Shown here: piece by piece, positions 25,118 to 34,892 of the stretch
How the letters are laid out: each line of letters opens with the position of its first letter
Numbering within the stretch: the stretch's first letter is position 1
Assembly (NCBI GenBank): GCA_009924735.1
Contig: RFQZ01000006.1
Span: 1 to 64,000 of the forward strand
DNA from: Flavobacteriia bacterium
GTDB taxonomy: Bacteria > Bacteroidota > Bacteroidia > Flavobacteriales_D > Crocinitomicaceae
DNA: 64,000 bases
Direction: 5' to 3'
Position numbers and translations under genes: made by a program
Notes under the pieces: model-generated
The model's database searches: none
Told to the model about the DNA's origin: nothing
Seen by the model: only the letters and a program-made list of their open reading frames with translations

Positions 25118-26305
25118 ATGACCCAAGATGATTCTTCAAAAATTAAGGTTTTGAGAATTATTAACCGATTCAACCTTGGTGGACCGGTTTGGAATGTTTC
25201 CTATTTAAGCAAGCACCTTCCAGAAAATTACCACACAGTATTGATAGGCGGCCTTGCCGACGCTCAAGAGGGCGATGCATTGTTTATTCCTTTGGAGATG
25301 CAATTGGAACCCATGGTTTTAAAATCAATGTCCAGGGAGGTCCGCTTTTTTGGAGATGTAAAAGCCTTTTTTGAAATCGTAAAAATCATCCGGAATTTCA
25401 AGCCAGACATCGTTCATACGCATGCTTCAAAAGCGGGTGCATTGGGACGACTTGCGGCTTATTTTTGTGGCACCAAAGTAATCGTTCACACTTTTCATGG
25501 GAATGTTTTCAAGGGATACTTTAGCCCAATGGTGACCAAAGCATTGGTTTTTACAGAAAGATTCCTCGCCAGGTTAAGCAACCAAATTGTGGCCATCTCT
25601 GAAATCCAAAAACAGGAACTGACTGAAGAATTTAACATTGCTCCGGAACGAAAAATTACAGTGATTCCCTTGGGTTTTAATTTGCAAAAATTTGCCCCAG
25701 ACCCAGAGAAGAGGTCGCAATTGCGACTCCAATGGGAGGTTGCATCTGATGAGGTTGCCATTGGGATTGTGGGAAGATTGACGTCCATAAAAAACCATAC
25801 CTTATTCATTGACGCAGCGCTATTGGCAATGTCACAATCGGAAAAGAAATATAAGTTTTTCATTGTTGGGGACGGAGAATTGCGAAATGATATCGAAAAT
25901 TACATTGTTTCCAAAGGCGGAGCATACGCACGGAGCTTTGTTTTCACCTCGTGGGTAAAAAAAATGGAAGAATGCTACCCCATGCTCGATTTGGTCTGTC
26001 TATGTTCTTTAAATGAAGGAACCCCTGTCAGTTTAATTGAGGCGCAGGCGAGTGGAATCCCAGTGGTTACAACCGACGTAGGCGGGGTTCAAAATGTGGT
26101 TCTCAACGGTCAAACCGGCATCATTGTACCAAACTTTGAGGCTGAGACATTTGCCAACGCAATGCTTGAAATTGTCCAGAATGAAAAATTACATGCGCAA
26201 ATGTCGCAAAAAGCAATTAAGTTCGTAATGCAGAATTTTTCGATGGAAAAATTGATAAAAAACACAGATGAATTATACCAAAAAATGCGCTCCAGCCATG
26301 CCTAA
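25118..26305 (+). CDS. GT4-family glycosyltransferase
   Basis: The 395-residue protein has a GT-B fold. The N-terminal domain begins IKVLRIINRFNLGGPVWNVS, the DIVHTHASKAGALGRLAAYF stretch is typical of family 4, and the C-terminal nucleotide-sugar site includes GIVGRLTSIKNHTLFIDA and the E-x7-E motif in NEGTPVSLIEAQASGIPVV. It probably transfers a sugar to a lipid-linked oligosaccharide. It heads a set with Wza-like, Wzc-like, RmlC and WecA-like genes, so exopolysaccharide or lipopolysaccharide synthesis is the likely role. It overlaps the next gene by 8 bp. Confidence 0.9.
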   Translation: MTQDDSSKIKVLRIINRFNLGGPVWNVSYLSKHLPENYHTVLIGGLADAQEGDALFIPLEMQLEPMVLKSMSREVRFFGDVKAFFEIVKIIRNFKPDIVHTHASKAGALGRLAAYFCGTKVIVHTFHGNVFKGYFSPMVTKALVFTERFLARLSNQIVAISEIQKQELTEEFNIAPERKITVIPLGFNLQKFAPDPEKRSQLRLQWEVASDEVAIGIVGRLTSIKNHTLFIDAALLAMSQSEKKYKFFIVGDGELRNDIENYIVSKGGAYARSFVFTSWVKKMEECYPMLDLVCLCSLNEGTPVSLIEAQASGIPVVTTDVGGVQNVVLNGQTGIIVPNFEAETFANAMLEIVQNEKLHAQMSQKAIKFVMQNFSMEKLIKNTDELYQKMRSSHA

Positions 26306-27068
26306 AAATTGGCTTATTTTACTGATATTAACCCCTCTTGTTTTGTTTAATTCTTGCGGAATCATCAATTCAAACAAGCTACTCTACAAAGAGAAAAAGG
26401 AAACGTTTCAATTTGACAGCTTAAACATTGCTGAAAAACCCGAGGCCATTCTTCAGGTAGGAGACCGGATTTCATTAACCATCGCTACGAACAATGGAGA
26501 AAAAATTGTTTTTAATTCTTTAGGAATTGAATCGAACAACCAACAAAACCAAGGAGGAACGGCGCTTGATTACATCATCAAAACGGATGGAACGGCCAAA
26601 TTGCCTATACTCGGGAACATTGCATTGGAAGGCAAAACCATTGCGGAAGCTGAAAATTTGCTCACATCCAAACTTTCTTCAGATTTCAAGGACCCATTTG
26701 TGCAAATCAAAATAACGAACCAAAGGGTGGTTTTGCTCTTGGGCAAAGGTCATGCAATTATGGTTCCGATGGCGAACAGCAATATGACTTTACTCGAGGT
26801 AATTGCGTTGGGTGGAGGGATAAAAGACAATGCAAAATCTAAGGAAATAAGACTGTTAAGAATGGAAAAAGGAAAACGAAAAGTCTACCATTTTGACCTA
26901 TCAAACATAAAAAATGCAGCCAATGCGGACATTGCCATGGTGAACAAGGACATCGTTGTAATCGACTATTACCCCAGAAAAATCACCACTGCGATGCGGG
27001 AAGCGAGTCCTTGGTTAAGCATAATTTCTAGTACCTTTGCTATTTATACCATCCTCAGCAGGCCATGA
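26298..27068 (+). CDS. Wza-like polysaccharide export lipoprotein
   Basis: From the ATG at 26298 the product has 256 residues. The signal peptide (MPKNWLILLILTPLVLFNSC) ends in a lipobox Cys at 20, which is why this start is preferred to the one 30 bp upstream. A Poly_export domain (about 60-150: ILQVGDRISLTIAT...TDGTAKLPILGNIALEGKTIAEAENLL) is followed by an SLBB-like segment (VLLLGKGHAIMVPM). The C-terminal helix (LSIISSTFAIYTILS) may cross the outer membrane. It should form the outer-membrane export portal working with the tyrosine kinase encoded next (4-bp overlap). Confidence 0.9.
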   Translation: MPKNWLILLILTPLVLFNSCGIINSNKLLYKEKKETFQFDSLNIAEKPEAILQVGDRISLTIATNNGEKIVFNSLGIESNNQQNQGGTALDYIIKTDGTAKLPILGNIALEGKTIAEAENLLTSKLSSDFKDPFVQIKITNQRVVLLLGKGHAIMVPMANSNMTLLEVIALGGGIKDNAKSKEIRLLRMEKGKRKVYHFDLSNIKNAANADIAMVNKDIVVIDYYPRKITTAMREASPWLSIISSTFAIYTILSRP

Positions 27069-29479
27069 ATAAGAATTCTTTCATAGTAAACGATCAGTTC
27101 AACCCTACCATCGTTGGCATTGTCTTGAGACGTCATTGGTATAAACCCCTTATGTTCACCTTCGCTTTTTTGACCCTCGCTTTTGTCTATTTAAGGTATA
27201 AAAAACCGGTTTACAGTTCGACAGCATTGTTACAAATCGTCAGAGAAAACAAAGTAAAGCAGGTATTGGGGGATGGCAACCAAATCACCCCTGAGACTCA
27301 AAATCTTTCAAAGGATGTCGAATTGTTAAGATCCCCAGTATTGGTTAGAGCGGCGATTGAAAGCATGCACCTAAACACCAGTGTTTACAATCGTGGACGA
27401 TTTCTTACTGAGGATTTGTTTGGGGTTACGCCATTTTCAATCATCACCTACTACTTAAAAGATTCCTCATTGTGTGAGGTACCTATTTACATAAGCGAGG
27501 TTAACAAGGGTACTTATCGTTTACAATACAGCCATAACAACCGAAAGAAGTCAGTTGCGTTCACGCCAAACTCAAAAATTGAGAACGAAGATTTTTCCAT
27601 TTCGATCAATGCGAACCGCAGGGATGACTTTGCACGATTGGTTTCATCCAGTCAAATTTACTTTGTCTTCAACAATCCCAGTGTATTGCTTAACCAATTG
27701 CAACAAGGACTAACCATTACACCCATTGATGAGAATGCGAAAACGATAGAAATATCCTTGAGCAACGCCAATCCAAAGTTGTGTTATGGCTTGGTATCTT
27801 CTATTTTGGAAACCTATTTCAATTTCGAGAAAAAACAAACCCAGAACAACAACAATCAAACCATTGCCTTTATTGAAAATCAATTGGATTCATTGTCCAT
27901 GGTATTAGACGATTCCAAGGAAAACCTGTACAGCTTTCAACGTGATTCCAAATTACCCAACCCTGAATTTGAAGAGGCGAGTATCACAAAAAATATTGGT
28001 ACATTTTCAGAACGCATCAACGAAATCAACGAGGAGATATCCGTTGTCAACTATGTGAATGCAAAGATTACCGCCGATGCTTCACGTCTTGAAATCTATA
28101 AAATCATTCCTGAATTGGCAGGGAGAAAACTGTTTGAAGGATCCATTACCCGACAACTGGAAGACCTCAATAAATTACTCGAAAACAAAGAAGATTTACT
28201 CCAGGATGTTACATCAGAGAGCAAGCAAATCCGTTTGATTAACGATAGGATTTCGAGTCGCATCAATTCCATCCGAAAAAGTATGAGTGCAACCTCAGAT
28301 CGACTAAAACATGAAAAAAGGTTGTTGGACAATGAGTTGGGGAAATATGAAAACAAATACCTCACTTTGCCCGAAAAAACGATGGAATACAACCGGTTGA
28401 AATACTTGGAAGACTTAAACCGAACGTACTACAATTTATTTACAGAAAAGAAAATCGAATACCAGTTAAACAATGCAGGGTATACCAGTGAAAATCGATT
28501 GTTAAGTGTCCCTGAAATCCCTTTAAATCCAGTTTCTCCCAACCGAAAAAACATTGTGTTTTTAGCCATCGGATTTTCTTTGTTTTTCGGCCTCGCTTTG
28601 CTTTTGTTTTACTACTTGACCTACAATGAAATCACTTCTTTGAGCGACCTGAAAAAATTATTGCCTGAGGAAATTGCCATTATAGGAACCGTTCCTTTGT
28701 ACAGGAAAAAGAAAATGGTACATTCTCAAATTGTGGTAAAAGATTCTCCGAAATCACAATTATCGGAATCGGTGCGTAGCATAAAATCAAACCTGAATTT
28801 CATTAACAAAGACGCAAAATTGATTGCGATATCCTCATCTATTTCTGGGGAAGGAAAAACCTTTGTTGTCTTAAATCTCGCCGCGACCTTCGCCTCTGAA
28901 GAAAAACGTGTCTTGGTGATTGATTTAGACCTTCGAAAACCTAAAATACACCTAGGATTTAATGTTGACAACAACGTAGGAATGAGTCAAGTTTTGTCAA
29001 AACTCATTACCCTGGAAGCGTCCATTCAACACTCGGGAATTGCCAACCTTGACTTTATCACTGCAGGTCCAATTCCACCCAATCCATCGGACTTGATTCA
29101 GAGTCCTTATTTTCATCAGATTTTAGAGGAGCTTAAACTTAAATACGACGTTATCCTCATCGACAACCCACCGGTTGGAATTGTTTCCGATGGCATTCAA
29201 ATCCTTGCCATGGCGGACATCCCGATTTACGTATTCAAAGCAAATTATTCAAAACGAGTCTTTGCCGGTCAAATTCAAAACCTTTTTAAAATTCAAAAAA
29301 TTGACAAACTTAATGTCGTACTTAATGGGGTAACCAACAATGGAAACCTCTACGGATATAGCCAATCGTATGGTGGATATGGCTATGGACACACGTATTC
29401 TGGTTATTATTCCGACGACATCAAAGAACCTTTTTGGAAAAGAATTTTATTTTTTTGGAAAAAATCTAAAAACCACTAA
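27065..29479 (+). CDS. Wzc-like polysaccharide co-polymerase / BY-type tyrosine kinase
   Basis: The 804-residue protein has a Wzz domain with a first membrane helix near residues 29-47. A long periplasmic coiled-coil part (about 265-460) follows, and a second membrane helix lies at about 495-520 after the PxxP-like VPEIPLNPVSPN. The cytoplasmic kinase carries Walker A SGEGKT (about 593-598) and VLVIDLDLRKPK as Walker A'. The C-terminal tail has eight tyrosines within residues 763-782, the cluster that BY-kinases autophosphorylate to control polymer length. It is coupled to the Wza-like gene by a 4-bp overlap and abuts rfbC without a gap. Confidence 0.93.
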   Translation: MNKNSFIVNDQFNPTIVGIVLRRHWYKPLMFTFAFLTLAFVYLRYKKPVYSSTALLQIVRENKVKQVLGDGNQITPETQNLSKDVELLRSPVLVRAAIESMHLNTSVYNRGRFLTEDLFGVTPFSIITYYLKDSSLCEVPIYISEVNKGTYRLQYSHNNRKKSVAFTPNSKIENEDFSISINANRRDDFARLVSSSQIYFVFNNPSVLLNQLQQGLTITPIDENAKTIEISLSNANPKLCYGLVSSILETYFNFEKKQTQNNNNQTIAFIENQLDSLSMVLDDSKENLYSFQRDSKLPNPEFEEASITKNIGTFSERINEINEEISVVNYVNAKITADASRLEIYKIIPELAGRKLFEGSITRQLEDLNKLLENKEDLLQDVTSESKQIRLINDRISSRINSIRKSMSATSDRLKHEKRLLDNELGKYENKYLTLPEKTMEYNRLKYLEDLNRTYYNLFTEKKIEYQLNNAGYTSENRLLSVPEIPLNPVSPNRKNIVFLAIGFSLFFGLALLLFYYLTYNEITSLSDLKKLLPEEIAIIGTVPLYRKKKMVHSQIVVKDSPKSQLSESVRSIKSNLNFINKDAKLIAISSSISGEGKTFVVLNLAATFASEEKRVLVIDLDLRKPKIHLGFNVDNNVGMSQVLSKLITLEASIQHSGIANLDFITAGPIPPNPSDLIQSPYFHQILEELKLKYDVILIDNPPVGIVSDGIQILAMADIPIYVFKANYSKRVFAGQIQNLFKIQKIDKLNVVLNGVTNNGNLYGYSQSYGGYGYGHTYSGYYSDDIKEPFWKRILFFWKKSKNH

Positions 29480-30019
29480 ATGGAAATCACAGCCTTTTCA
29501 ATCGCAGGCCCCTTGCTAATTACCCCAAGAGTTTACGAAGACGAACGCGGGTGCTTTATTGAAACCTTTCAAGCAGAACGATATGCGCAGCATATTCCTG
29601 AGCAATTTGTGCAAGACAATTTATCAAAATCAAAAAAAGGCGTTTTAAGGGGTTTGCATTTCCAATCACCGCCTTTCGCTCAAGGAAAATTGGTACAAGT
29701 TATGAAAGGACGGGTACTCGATGTAGCCGTTGACATCCGAAGCGAATCCCCTACCTACGGACAACATGTTTTGGTAGAATTAGATGCCAATAAAATGCAA
29801 CAGTTTTACGTGCCGCCTGGATTTGCGCATGGTTTTATCGCGTTGGAAGAGGACACATTGTTTGCTTATAAATGTACCGCCTTGTATTCGCCTACTCATG
29901 AAAAGACCTTGCTTTGGAATGATACAGATTTAAACATTGCGTGGCCAAGTCTTGAGGTAATTGTAAACCAAAAGGACATGCAGGGCACTGCGCTTAAAGA
30001 TTTACCAACCTATTTTTAG
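29480..30019 (+). CDS. rfbC: dTDP-4-dehydrorhamnose 3,5-epimerase
   Basis: The 179-residue cupin enzyme carries out the third step of dTDP-L-rhamnose synthesis. It has the conserved FIETFQAERYAQHI, the catalytic His in GVLRGLHFQSPPFAQGKLVQV (about residues 54-74), and QFYVPPGFAHGFIALEE, all as in RmlC. The other three rml genes are not in the window, so they must be elsewhere if the pathway is complete. It starts on the base after the kinase stop codon and is part of the polysaccharide cluster. Confidence 0.95.
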   Translation: MEITAFSIAGPLLITPRVYEDERGCFIETFQAERYAQHIPEQFVQDNLSKSKKGVLRGLHFQSPPFAQGKLVQVMKGRVLDVAVDIRSESPTYGQHVLVELDANKMQQFYVPPGFAHGFIALEEDTLFAYKCTALYSPTHEKTLLWNDTDLNIAWPSLEVIVNQKDMQGTALKDLPTYF

Positions 30020-30020
30020 C

Positions 30021-31142
30021 ATGCCCATTCATTTAAAACTCATTCTGTTTTTCTTCATGGGATTTGTGTTGACCTATGTATTCACAAATGGCGTAATGGG
30101 ATTTGCGAAAACATTAGGTATTCGCAACAATAATGACATTATTGTTAGGTGGGCAAGTACAACAAAGCCCTCACTGGGAGGCATTCCAATGTTCGTAACA
30201 ATGGTTGGATTGGTTATAGCATTTTTGGTATTAAATCCGTTCACAAATGTATTTAGTGACCCACATTTCCTTTATTTCTTTTTGGCGTTTTGCATGGCGT
30301 TTTGCATGGGATTGGCCGATGATGCTTACAATACAAAACCGTTTATTAAATTATTGACACAAATTTGTTGCGGACTTGCTTTGGTTTTTTCAAACCTCAT
30401 CATTCCCTTCAGTGGGCAATTTGGAGTAGACGCCGTTATCACGTTGTTTTGGGTTGTAGGCATCATGAATTCTATCAACATGCTGGATAACATGGATGGG
30501 ATTACCGCCACAACCTCTACAGTTTCGCTTATTTTCATTTTAACGTCTACGGTCTTGATTTCCCAATTTCAATTTGACATTTGGGCATTTTTAATCGTTG
30601 GTTTCATTGGGTCTTTATTGGCGTTCCTCTTGTTCAACGCTCCCCCTTCACGCTTGTTTATGGGAGATTCTGGCAGCCAAATGATCGGGTTTTTATTGGC
30701 TTTTTTAAGCATTAAATACCTTTGGAACCTTGGAACGACCGAAGGTTTTTATCCCCTTTGGGTGCGTACTTTTTTAGTTATCTTAATGCTTTGTGTTCCC
30801 TTCATAGATACACTTACGGTGGTCATCAATCGGATACGTCGTGGACAATCACCCGCCGTTGGGGGGAAGGACCACACAACCCATCACATGGTATATGCGG
30901 GTTATTCTGAGAAAAAAGTTTGGATCCTAACCGGACTTATGTCGATTGCGATGTGTGGCTTTGGCTTGTTACTCGTGACCCTCTACGATGCAGGTTTTGG
31001 GTTGTATGCAGGTTTGGCTTTTACCCCCTTTTACATTGTTTTCTATTTTTTATTTGGAAACACGCAGAAATTTTCTCCACCCGCCCATGAAAAAAACAAA
31101 AATTTGGATCAGCCTATTTCTGCTGATCCTGGGAGCATGTAA
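30021..31142 (+). CDS. WecA-like undecaprenyl-phosphate sugar-1-phosphate transferase
   Basis: The 373-residue polytopic membrane protein belongs to the MraY/WecA family. Motifs are GLADDAYNTKPFIKLL (about 94-109), NMLDNMDGITATTS (about 153-166), LFMGDSGSQMIGFLLAFLSIK (about 213-233) and the C-terminal HTTHHMV in GGKDHTTHHMVY, the HxxHH-type motif of WecA rather than MraY. It probably links a HexNAc-phosphate to undecaprenyl phosphate to begin O-antigen or exopolysaccharide units. Its last 56 bp are overlapped by the next gene. Confidence 0.9.
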   Translation: MPIHLKLILFFFMGFVLTYVFTNGVMGFAKTLGIRNNNDIIVRWASTTKPSLGGIPMFVTMVGLVIAFLVLNPFTNVFSDPHFLYFFLAFCMAFCMGLADDAYNTKPFIKLLTQICCGLALVFSNLIIPFSGQFGVDAVITLFWVVGIMNSINMLDNMDGITATTSTVSLIFILTSTVLISQFQFDIWAFLIVGFIGSLLAFLLFNAPPSRLFMGDSGSQMIGFLLAFLSIKYLWNLGTTEGFYPLWVRTFLVILMLCVPFIDTLTVVINRIRRGQSPAVGGKDHTTHHMVYAGYSEKKVWILTGLMSIAMCGFGLLLVTLYDAGFGLYAGLAFTPFYIVFYFLFGNTQKFSPPAHEKNKNLDQPISADPGSM

Positions 31143-32007
31143 ATCCCCAAATGCAAAAAACAACCCGACTGAAGCGAACCAAAATGTAGTTCACATCAAT
31201 CAATTGCCTGATATTCCAACAGAAATGGATTTCTTCGGGGAAAAAATCGACCTGAGAGACCAAGACGTTAGGGAACGGTTGGACCGAGAAATCTTAGTCA
31301 ACGCCTATTTCCAAAGTTCCACAAGTCTTTGCATTAAAAGAGCCGCACGTTTTTTTCCTGAAATTGAGTCAATCTTAACAAAGGAAAAAGTCCCCCTAGA
31401 TTTCAAGTACTTGTGCGTTATAGAGAGTGGGCTGAGCAACGCGGAGAGTCCTGCAGGCGCTGTAGGATTTTGGCAATTTATGCCTTTCACTGCTGAAGAA
31501 CACAATTTAAAAATCAATGCAGAGGTGGATGAAAGAAGGGATTTGAAAAAAAGCACCCAAGCAGCCTGCGAATTGATAAAATCGAATTATTCTCTTTTTA
31601 ACGATTGGGTAGCTGCATGTGCGGCCTACAACCGGGGTCCTGGAGGACTGAGAGATGACATGGCTTTCCAACATGTCAACCATGTATTTGACACGGAATT
31701 AAACCCAGAAACAGCGCGATATGTCTTTCGGATTCTTGCCATGAAACTCATTCTTTCAAATCCTAAAGCGTATGGCTATCACATCCCTAAGAACCAATGT
31801 TACGAAGCCATTTCAACCAAAAACATCCTTGTGAAGAAAGACATTCCAAACTTGGCTGATTGGGCAGTAAAACACAAAACGAACCGTAAGCTCATCCGTT
31901 TGTTAAATCCTTGGATTCTTGGAAACAAATTAACAGGAACATCCATACCCTGCACATTGAAAGTCCCAATTCAAAATGGAAAACTGGGACAATATGTCAA
32001 CCAATAA
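31087..32007 (+). CDS. lytic transglycosylase lipoprotein (MltD-like SLT domain)
   Basis: From the ATG at 31087 the product has 306 residues, with a lipoprotein signal MKKTKIWISLFLLILGAC (Cys 18); a frame opening at 30988 lacks a signal and lies inside the previous gene. The SLT domain shows the catalytic Glu at 113 (VIESGL), then AGAVGFWQFMP and AAYNRGPGG, the usual goose-lysozyme-like motifs. A C-terminal segment (PNLADWAVKHKTNRKLIRLL) resembles LysM. It cleaves glycan strands of peptidoglycan, perhaps making room for the polysaccharide export complex encoded upstream. Confidence 0.9.
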   Translation: MKKTKIWISLFLLILGACKSPNAKNNPTEANQNVVHINQLPDIPTEMDFFGEKIDLRDQDVRERLDREILVNAYFQSSTSLCIKRAARFFPEIESILTKEKVPLDFKYLCVIESGLSNAESPAGAVGFWQFMPFTAEEHNLKINAEVDERRDLKKSTQAACELIKSNYSLFNDWVAACAAYNRGPGGLRDDMAFQHVNHVFDTELNPETARYVFRILAMKLILSNPKAYGYHIPKNQCYEAISTKNILVKKDIPNLADWAVKHKTNRKLIRLLNPWILGNKLTGTSIPCTLKVPIQNGKLGQYVNQ

Positions 32008-32010
32008 TAC

Positions 32011-34839
32011 ATGAAAGAAGAAGCAAAAATTGACATCTACGGAGCAAAGGAACACAACCTAAAAGACATCGATCTTTCTTTGCCGAGAAATCAATTGATT
32101 GTTTTCACAGGGTTGAGTGGAAGTGGTAAAAGTTCACTGGCTTTCGACACCTTGTTTGCGGAAGGACAAAGAAGATACATTGAAACTTTTTCGGCTTATG
32201 TTCGGCAATTTATTGGAGGACATGAACGCCCGAACGTAGATAAAATCGATGGTCTTTGTCCCGTGATTTCGATAGAGCAAAAAACATCTTCGAAGTCTCC
32301 GCGCTCAACGGTTGGAACGATTACAGAATTGTACGATTTCTTTCGGCTTCTCTTTGCCCGCGTAGCCACTGCGTATTCTATGAACTCAGGATTGCCAATG
32401 GTCAAATATTCCGACCAAGAAATTGCAACGATGATTCATGAAAAGTATGGTGACCAAAAAATCGCCATCCTTGCCCCAAAAATAAGGGCGAGAAAAGGAC
32501 ATTACAGCGAACTTTTTGAACAAGTCATTCGACAAGGCTACACAAAGGTTCGTGTAGATGGGAAAATCGTTGATTTGAAACCTGGGATGAAATTGGACCG
32601 ATACAAAACACACGACATCGAAGTAGTTGTGGATCGTTTCCAAGCAGGACAAGTAACCCTTGACCGCGTTTATCAATCTGTCGTAACGGCAATGAAAATG
32701 GGTGAATCCATGCTCATGGTTATGGATTGGGAAACAGGCGAAAGCAGGTACTTTAGCCGTTCATTGATGTGTCCGGCCTCTGGGATTTCCTACCCTGAAC
32801 CCGAACCCAACTTGTTTTCCTTTAATTCTCCTTACGGCGCATGCACCCATTGCAGTGGACTTGGAGAAGTAAGCGACATCGCCTTGGAAAAAATAATTCC
32901 TGACTTTTCAAAGTCGATTCAAAACGGCGGAATTGCACCCTTAGGCGAGTTGAAACACAACTGGTTTTTTGACAAACTGCAAAAGGTAGTCATGGCGATG
33001 GGACACACCCTAAAAACTCCGCTCAATAAATTTACTGAACAAGAAATCAACCTTTTGTTTCATGGAAATGTTGACATGGAAGTTAAGCAAAGTGACATTC
33101 AAGAACGTTTCGATGGAATTGTTAGCTTTTTACTTAGGTACAAAGATGACAGCAATCCTGCGCTTCAAAGGTGGGTGGAAAGTTTCATGCAAAAAGTTAA
33201 ATGCCCTAACTGCAAGGGTTACCGGTTAAAACAGGAAGCCCTTCATTTCAAAATTGGCGATACACACCTCGGAACCTTGTCCGCCATGGACTTGATTGAT
33301 TTGTCTATTTGGGTTGAAAACATTGAAAAATCTCTTGAAAAAGACCAACTTATCATTGCTGAGGAAATCATTAAAGAAATTCGCATTCGCCTAAAATTCA
33401 TTTTGGACGTGGGATTGGGTTACCTTTCTTTGGATCGGTCATCTAAAACATTGTCAGGAGGGGAAGCGCAACGAATTCGCTTGGCAACACAAATTGGTAC
33501 AGAATTAATGAATGTGCTGTATATCTTAGACGAGCCCTCGATTGGATTGCATCAACGAGACAATTCCAGACTGATTCGCTCCTTAAAACAGCTTCGAGAT
33601 GCAGGGAATACAGTGTTGGTTGTCGAACACGATCGAGAAATGATTGAATCTGCAGACTACATTGTGGACATCGGTCCCGGTGCAGGTGTTAAAGGTGGAG
33701 ACATCGTCTTTTCAGGGAACTTTCAAGAATTGTTGGTAGGAAATGGGGTAACGGCGGATTATTTTAATGGGAAGAAATTCATCGCCATCCCAACCGAAAG
33801 AAGAAAAGGAAATGGTAACTTTTTAAAATTGAAAAAAGCTACTGGAAACACCCTGAAAAATGTAGACTTAACCATTCCCCTGGGGACATTGACATGCATT
33901 ACGGGTGTATCAGGAAGTGGGAAATCGTCTTTAATCAGCCAAACACTCTACCCCATCCTATTGAAACACTTTTACCATGGTGTCGCTGTACCCCTTCCCT
34001 ATGGTTCAATTGAAGGATTAGAACATTTGGACAAAGTGATCGACATTGACCAAAGTCCGATTGGGAGAACGCCTAGGTCAAATCCAGTTACCTACACAAA
34101 AGTATTCGATGAAATTCGCAGCCTGTTTGCCTCCCTACCTGAAGCCCAAATCAGAGGGTATAAACCCGGAAGGTTTTCGTTCAATGTGGCAGGAGGAAAA
34201 TGCGAGACCTGCAATGGCGGTGGATTGCGTTTGGTAGAAATGAATTTCTTGCCCGATGTCTACGTGACCTGCGAAACCTGTCAGGGCAAAAGGTACAATA
34301 CCGAAACCTTGGAAGTAAAATTCAAAGGAAAATCCATTTCGGATGTATTGAACTTATCGATTTCAGAAGCCATTCCTTTTTTCGAATCCATTCCAAAGAT
34401 TCACAGAATACTGCAAACCTTGGGAAGTGTAGGCTTGGGTTACATCACGCTGGGACAGCCCTCTACTACACTATCCGGCGGAGAAGCACAAAGAATCAAG
34501 CTTTCTGCTGAATTGGCAAAAAGAGCTACCGGGAAAACCCTTTACCTTTTGGATGAGCCATCGACAGGATTGCATTTTGAGGACATCAGGTTGTTGCTTG
34601 ATGTGTTACATCGTTTGGTGGACGAAGGAAATACGGTGGTGGTCATTGAACACAATTTGGACATTATAAAAACTTCCGACTACATCATTGACTTAGGTCC
34701 CGAAGGAGGCAAAGCAGGTGGAAAAATAATCGCCGAAGGAAGTCCAGAAACCTTAATCCAAAAGTTTACCAAGAAATCATCTACTGCACATTACTTAAAA
34801 GCAGAAATAAATGATTCCAAACGATTACAAGGGAATTAA
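32011..34839 (+). CDS. uvrA: excinuclease ABC subunit A
   Basis: UvrA is the damage-recognition ATPase of nucleotide excision repair. The 942-residue protein is full length, with two ABC modules. The first Walker A is GLSGSGKSSLAF (about 34-45) with signature LSGGEAQRIRLA; the second Walker A is GVSGSGKSSLI (about 632-642), again with LSGGEAQRIKLS. Zinc-binding CxxC pairs appear in CTHCSGLGE, CPNCKGYR and the CETCNGGG...CETCQGKR module. It begins 3 bp after the transglycosylase stop, an unrelated neighbour. Confidence 0.97.
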   Translation: MKEEAKIDIYGAKEHNLKDIDLSLPRNQLIVFTGLSGSGKSSLAFDTLFAEGQRRYIETFSAYVRQFIGGHERPNVDKIDGLCPVISIEQKTSSKSPRSTVGTITELYDFFRLLFARVATAYSMNSGLPMVKYSDQEIATMIHEKYGDQKIAILAPKIRARKGHYSELFEQVIRQGYTKVRVDGKIVDLKPGMKLDRYKTHDIEVVVDRFQAGQVTLDRVYQSVVTAMKMGESMLMVMDWETGESRYFSRSLMCPASGISYPEPEPNLFSFNSPYGACTHCSGLGEVSDIALEKIIPDFSKSIQNGGIAPLGELKHNWFFDKLQKVVMAMGHTLKTPLNKFTEQEINLLFHGNVDMEVKQSDIQERFDGIVSFLLRYKDDSNPALQRWVESFMQKVKCPNCKGYRLKQEALHFKIGDTHLGTLSAMDLIDLSIWVENIEKSLEKDQLIIAEEIIKEIRIRLKFILDVGLGYLSLDRSSKTLSGGEAQRIRLATQIGTELMNVLYILDEPSIGLHQRDNSRLIRSLKQLRDAGNTVLVVEHDREMIESADYIVDIGPGAGVKGGDIVFSGNFQELLVGNGVTADYFNGKKFIAIPTERRKGNGNFLKLKKATGNTLKNVDLTIPLGTLTCITGVSGSGKSSLISQTLYPILLKHFYHGVAVPLPYGSIEGLEHLDKVIDIDQSPIGRTPRSNPVTYTKVFDEIRSLFASLPEAQIRGYKPGRFSFNVAGGKCETCNGGGLRLVEMNFLPDVYVTCETCQGKRYNTETLEVKFKGKSISDVLNLSISEAIPFFESIPKIHRILQTLGSVGLGYITLGQPSTTLSGGEAQRIKLSAELAKRATGKTLYLLDEPSTGLHFEDIRLLLDVLHRLVDEGNTVVVIEHNLDIIKTSDYIIDLGPEGGKAGGKIIAEGSPETLIQKFTKKSSTAHYLKAEINDSKRLQGN

Positions 34840-34852
34840 TTGGTTTTTTTAT

Positions 34853-34860
34853 TAATTTTG
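34853..34860 (+). promoter_or_regulatory. TAATTTTG -7 element of trxA
   Basis: This is an exact TAnnTTTG match 32 nt before the trxA ATG, giving a leader of about 25 nt in the short gap after uvrA. Confidence 0.5.
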
Positions 34861-34892
34861 TGAGCGCTTTAAATTAAACGAAACTTGAAACC

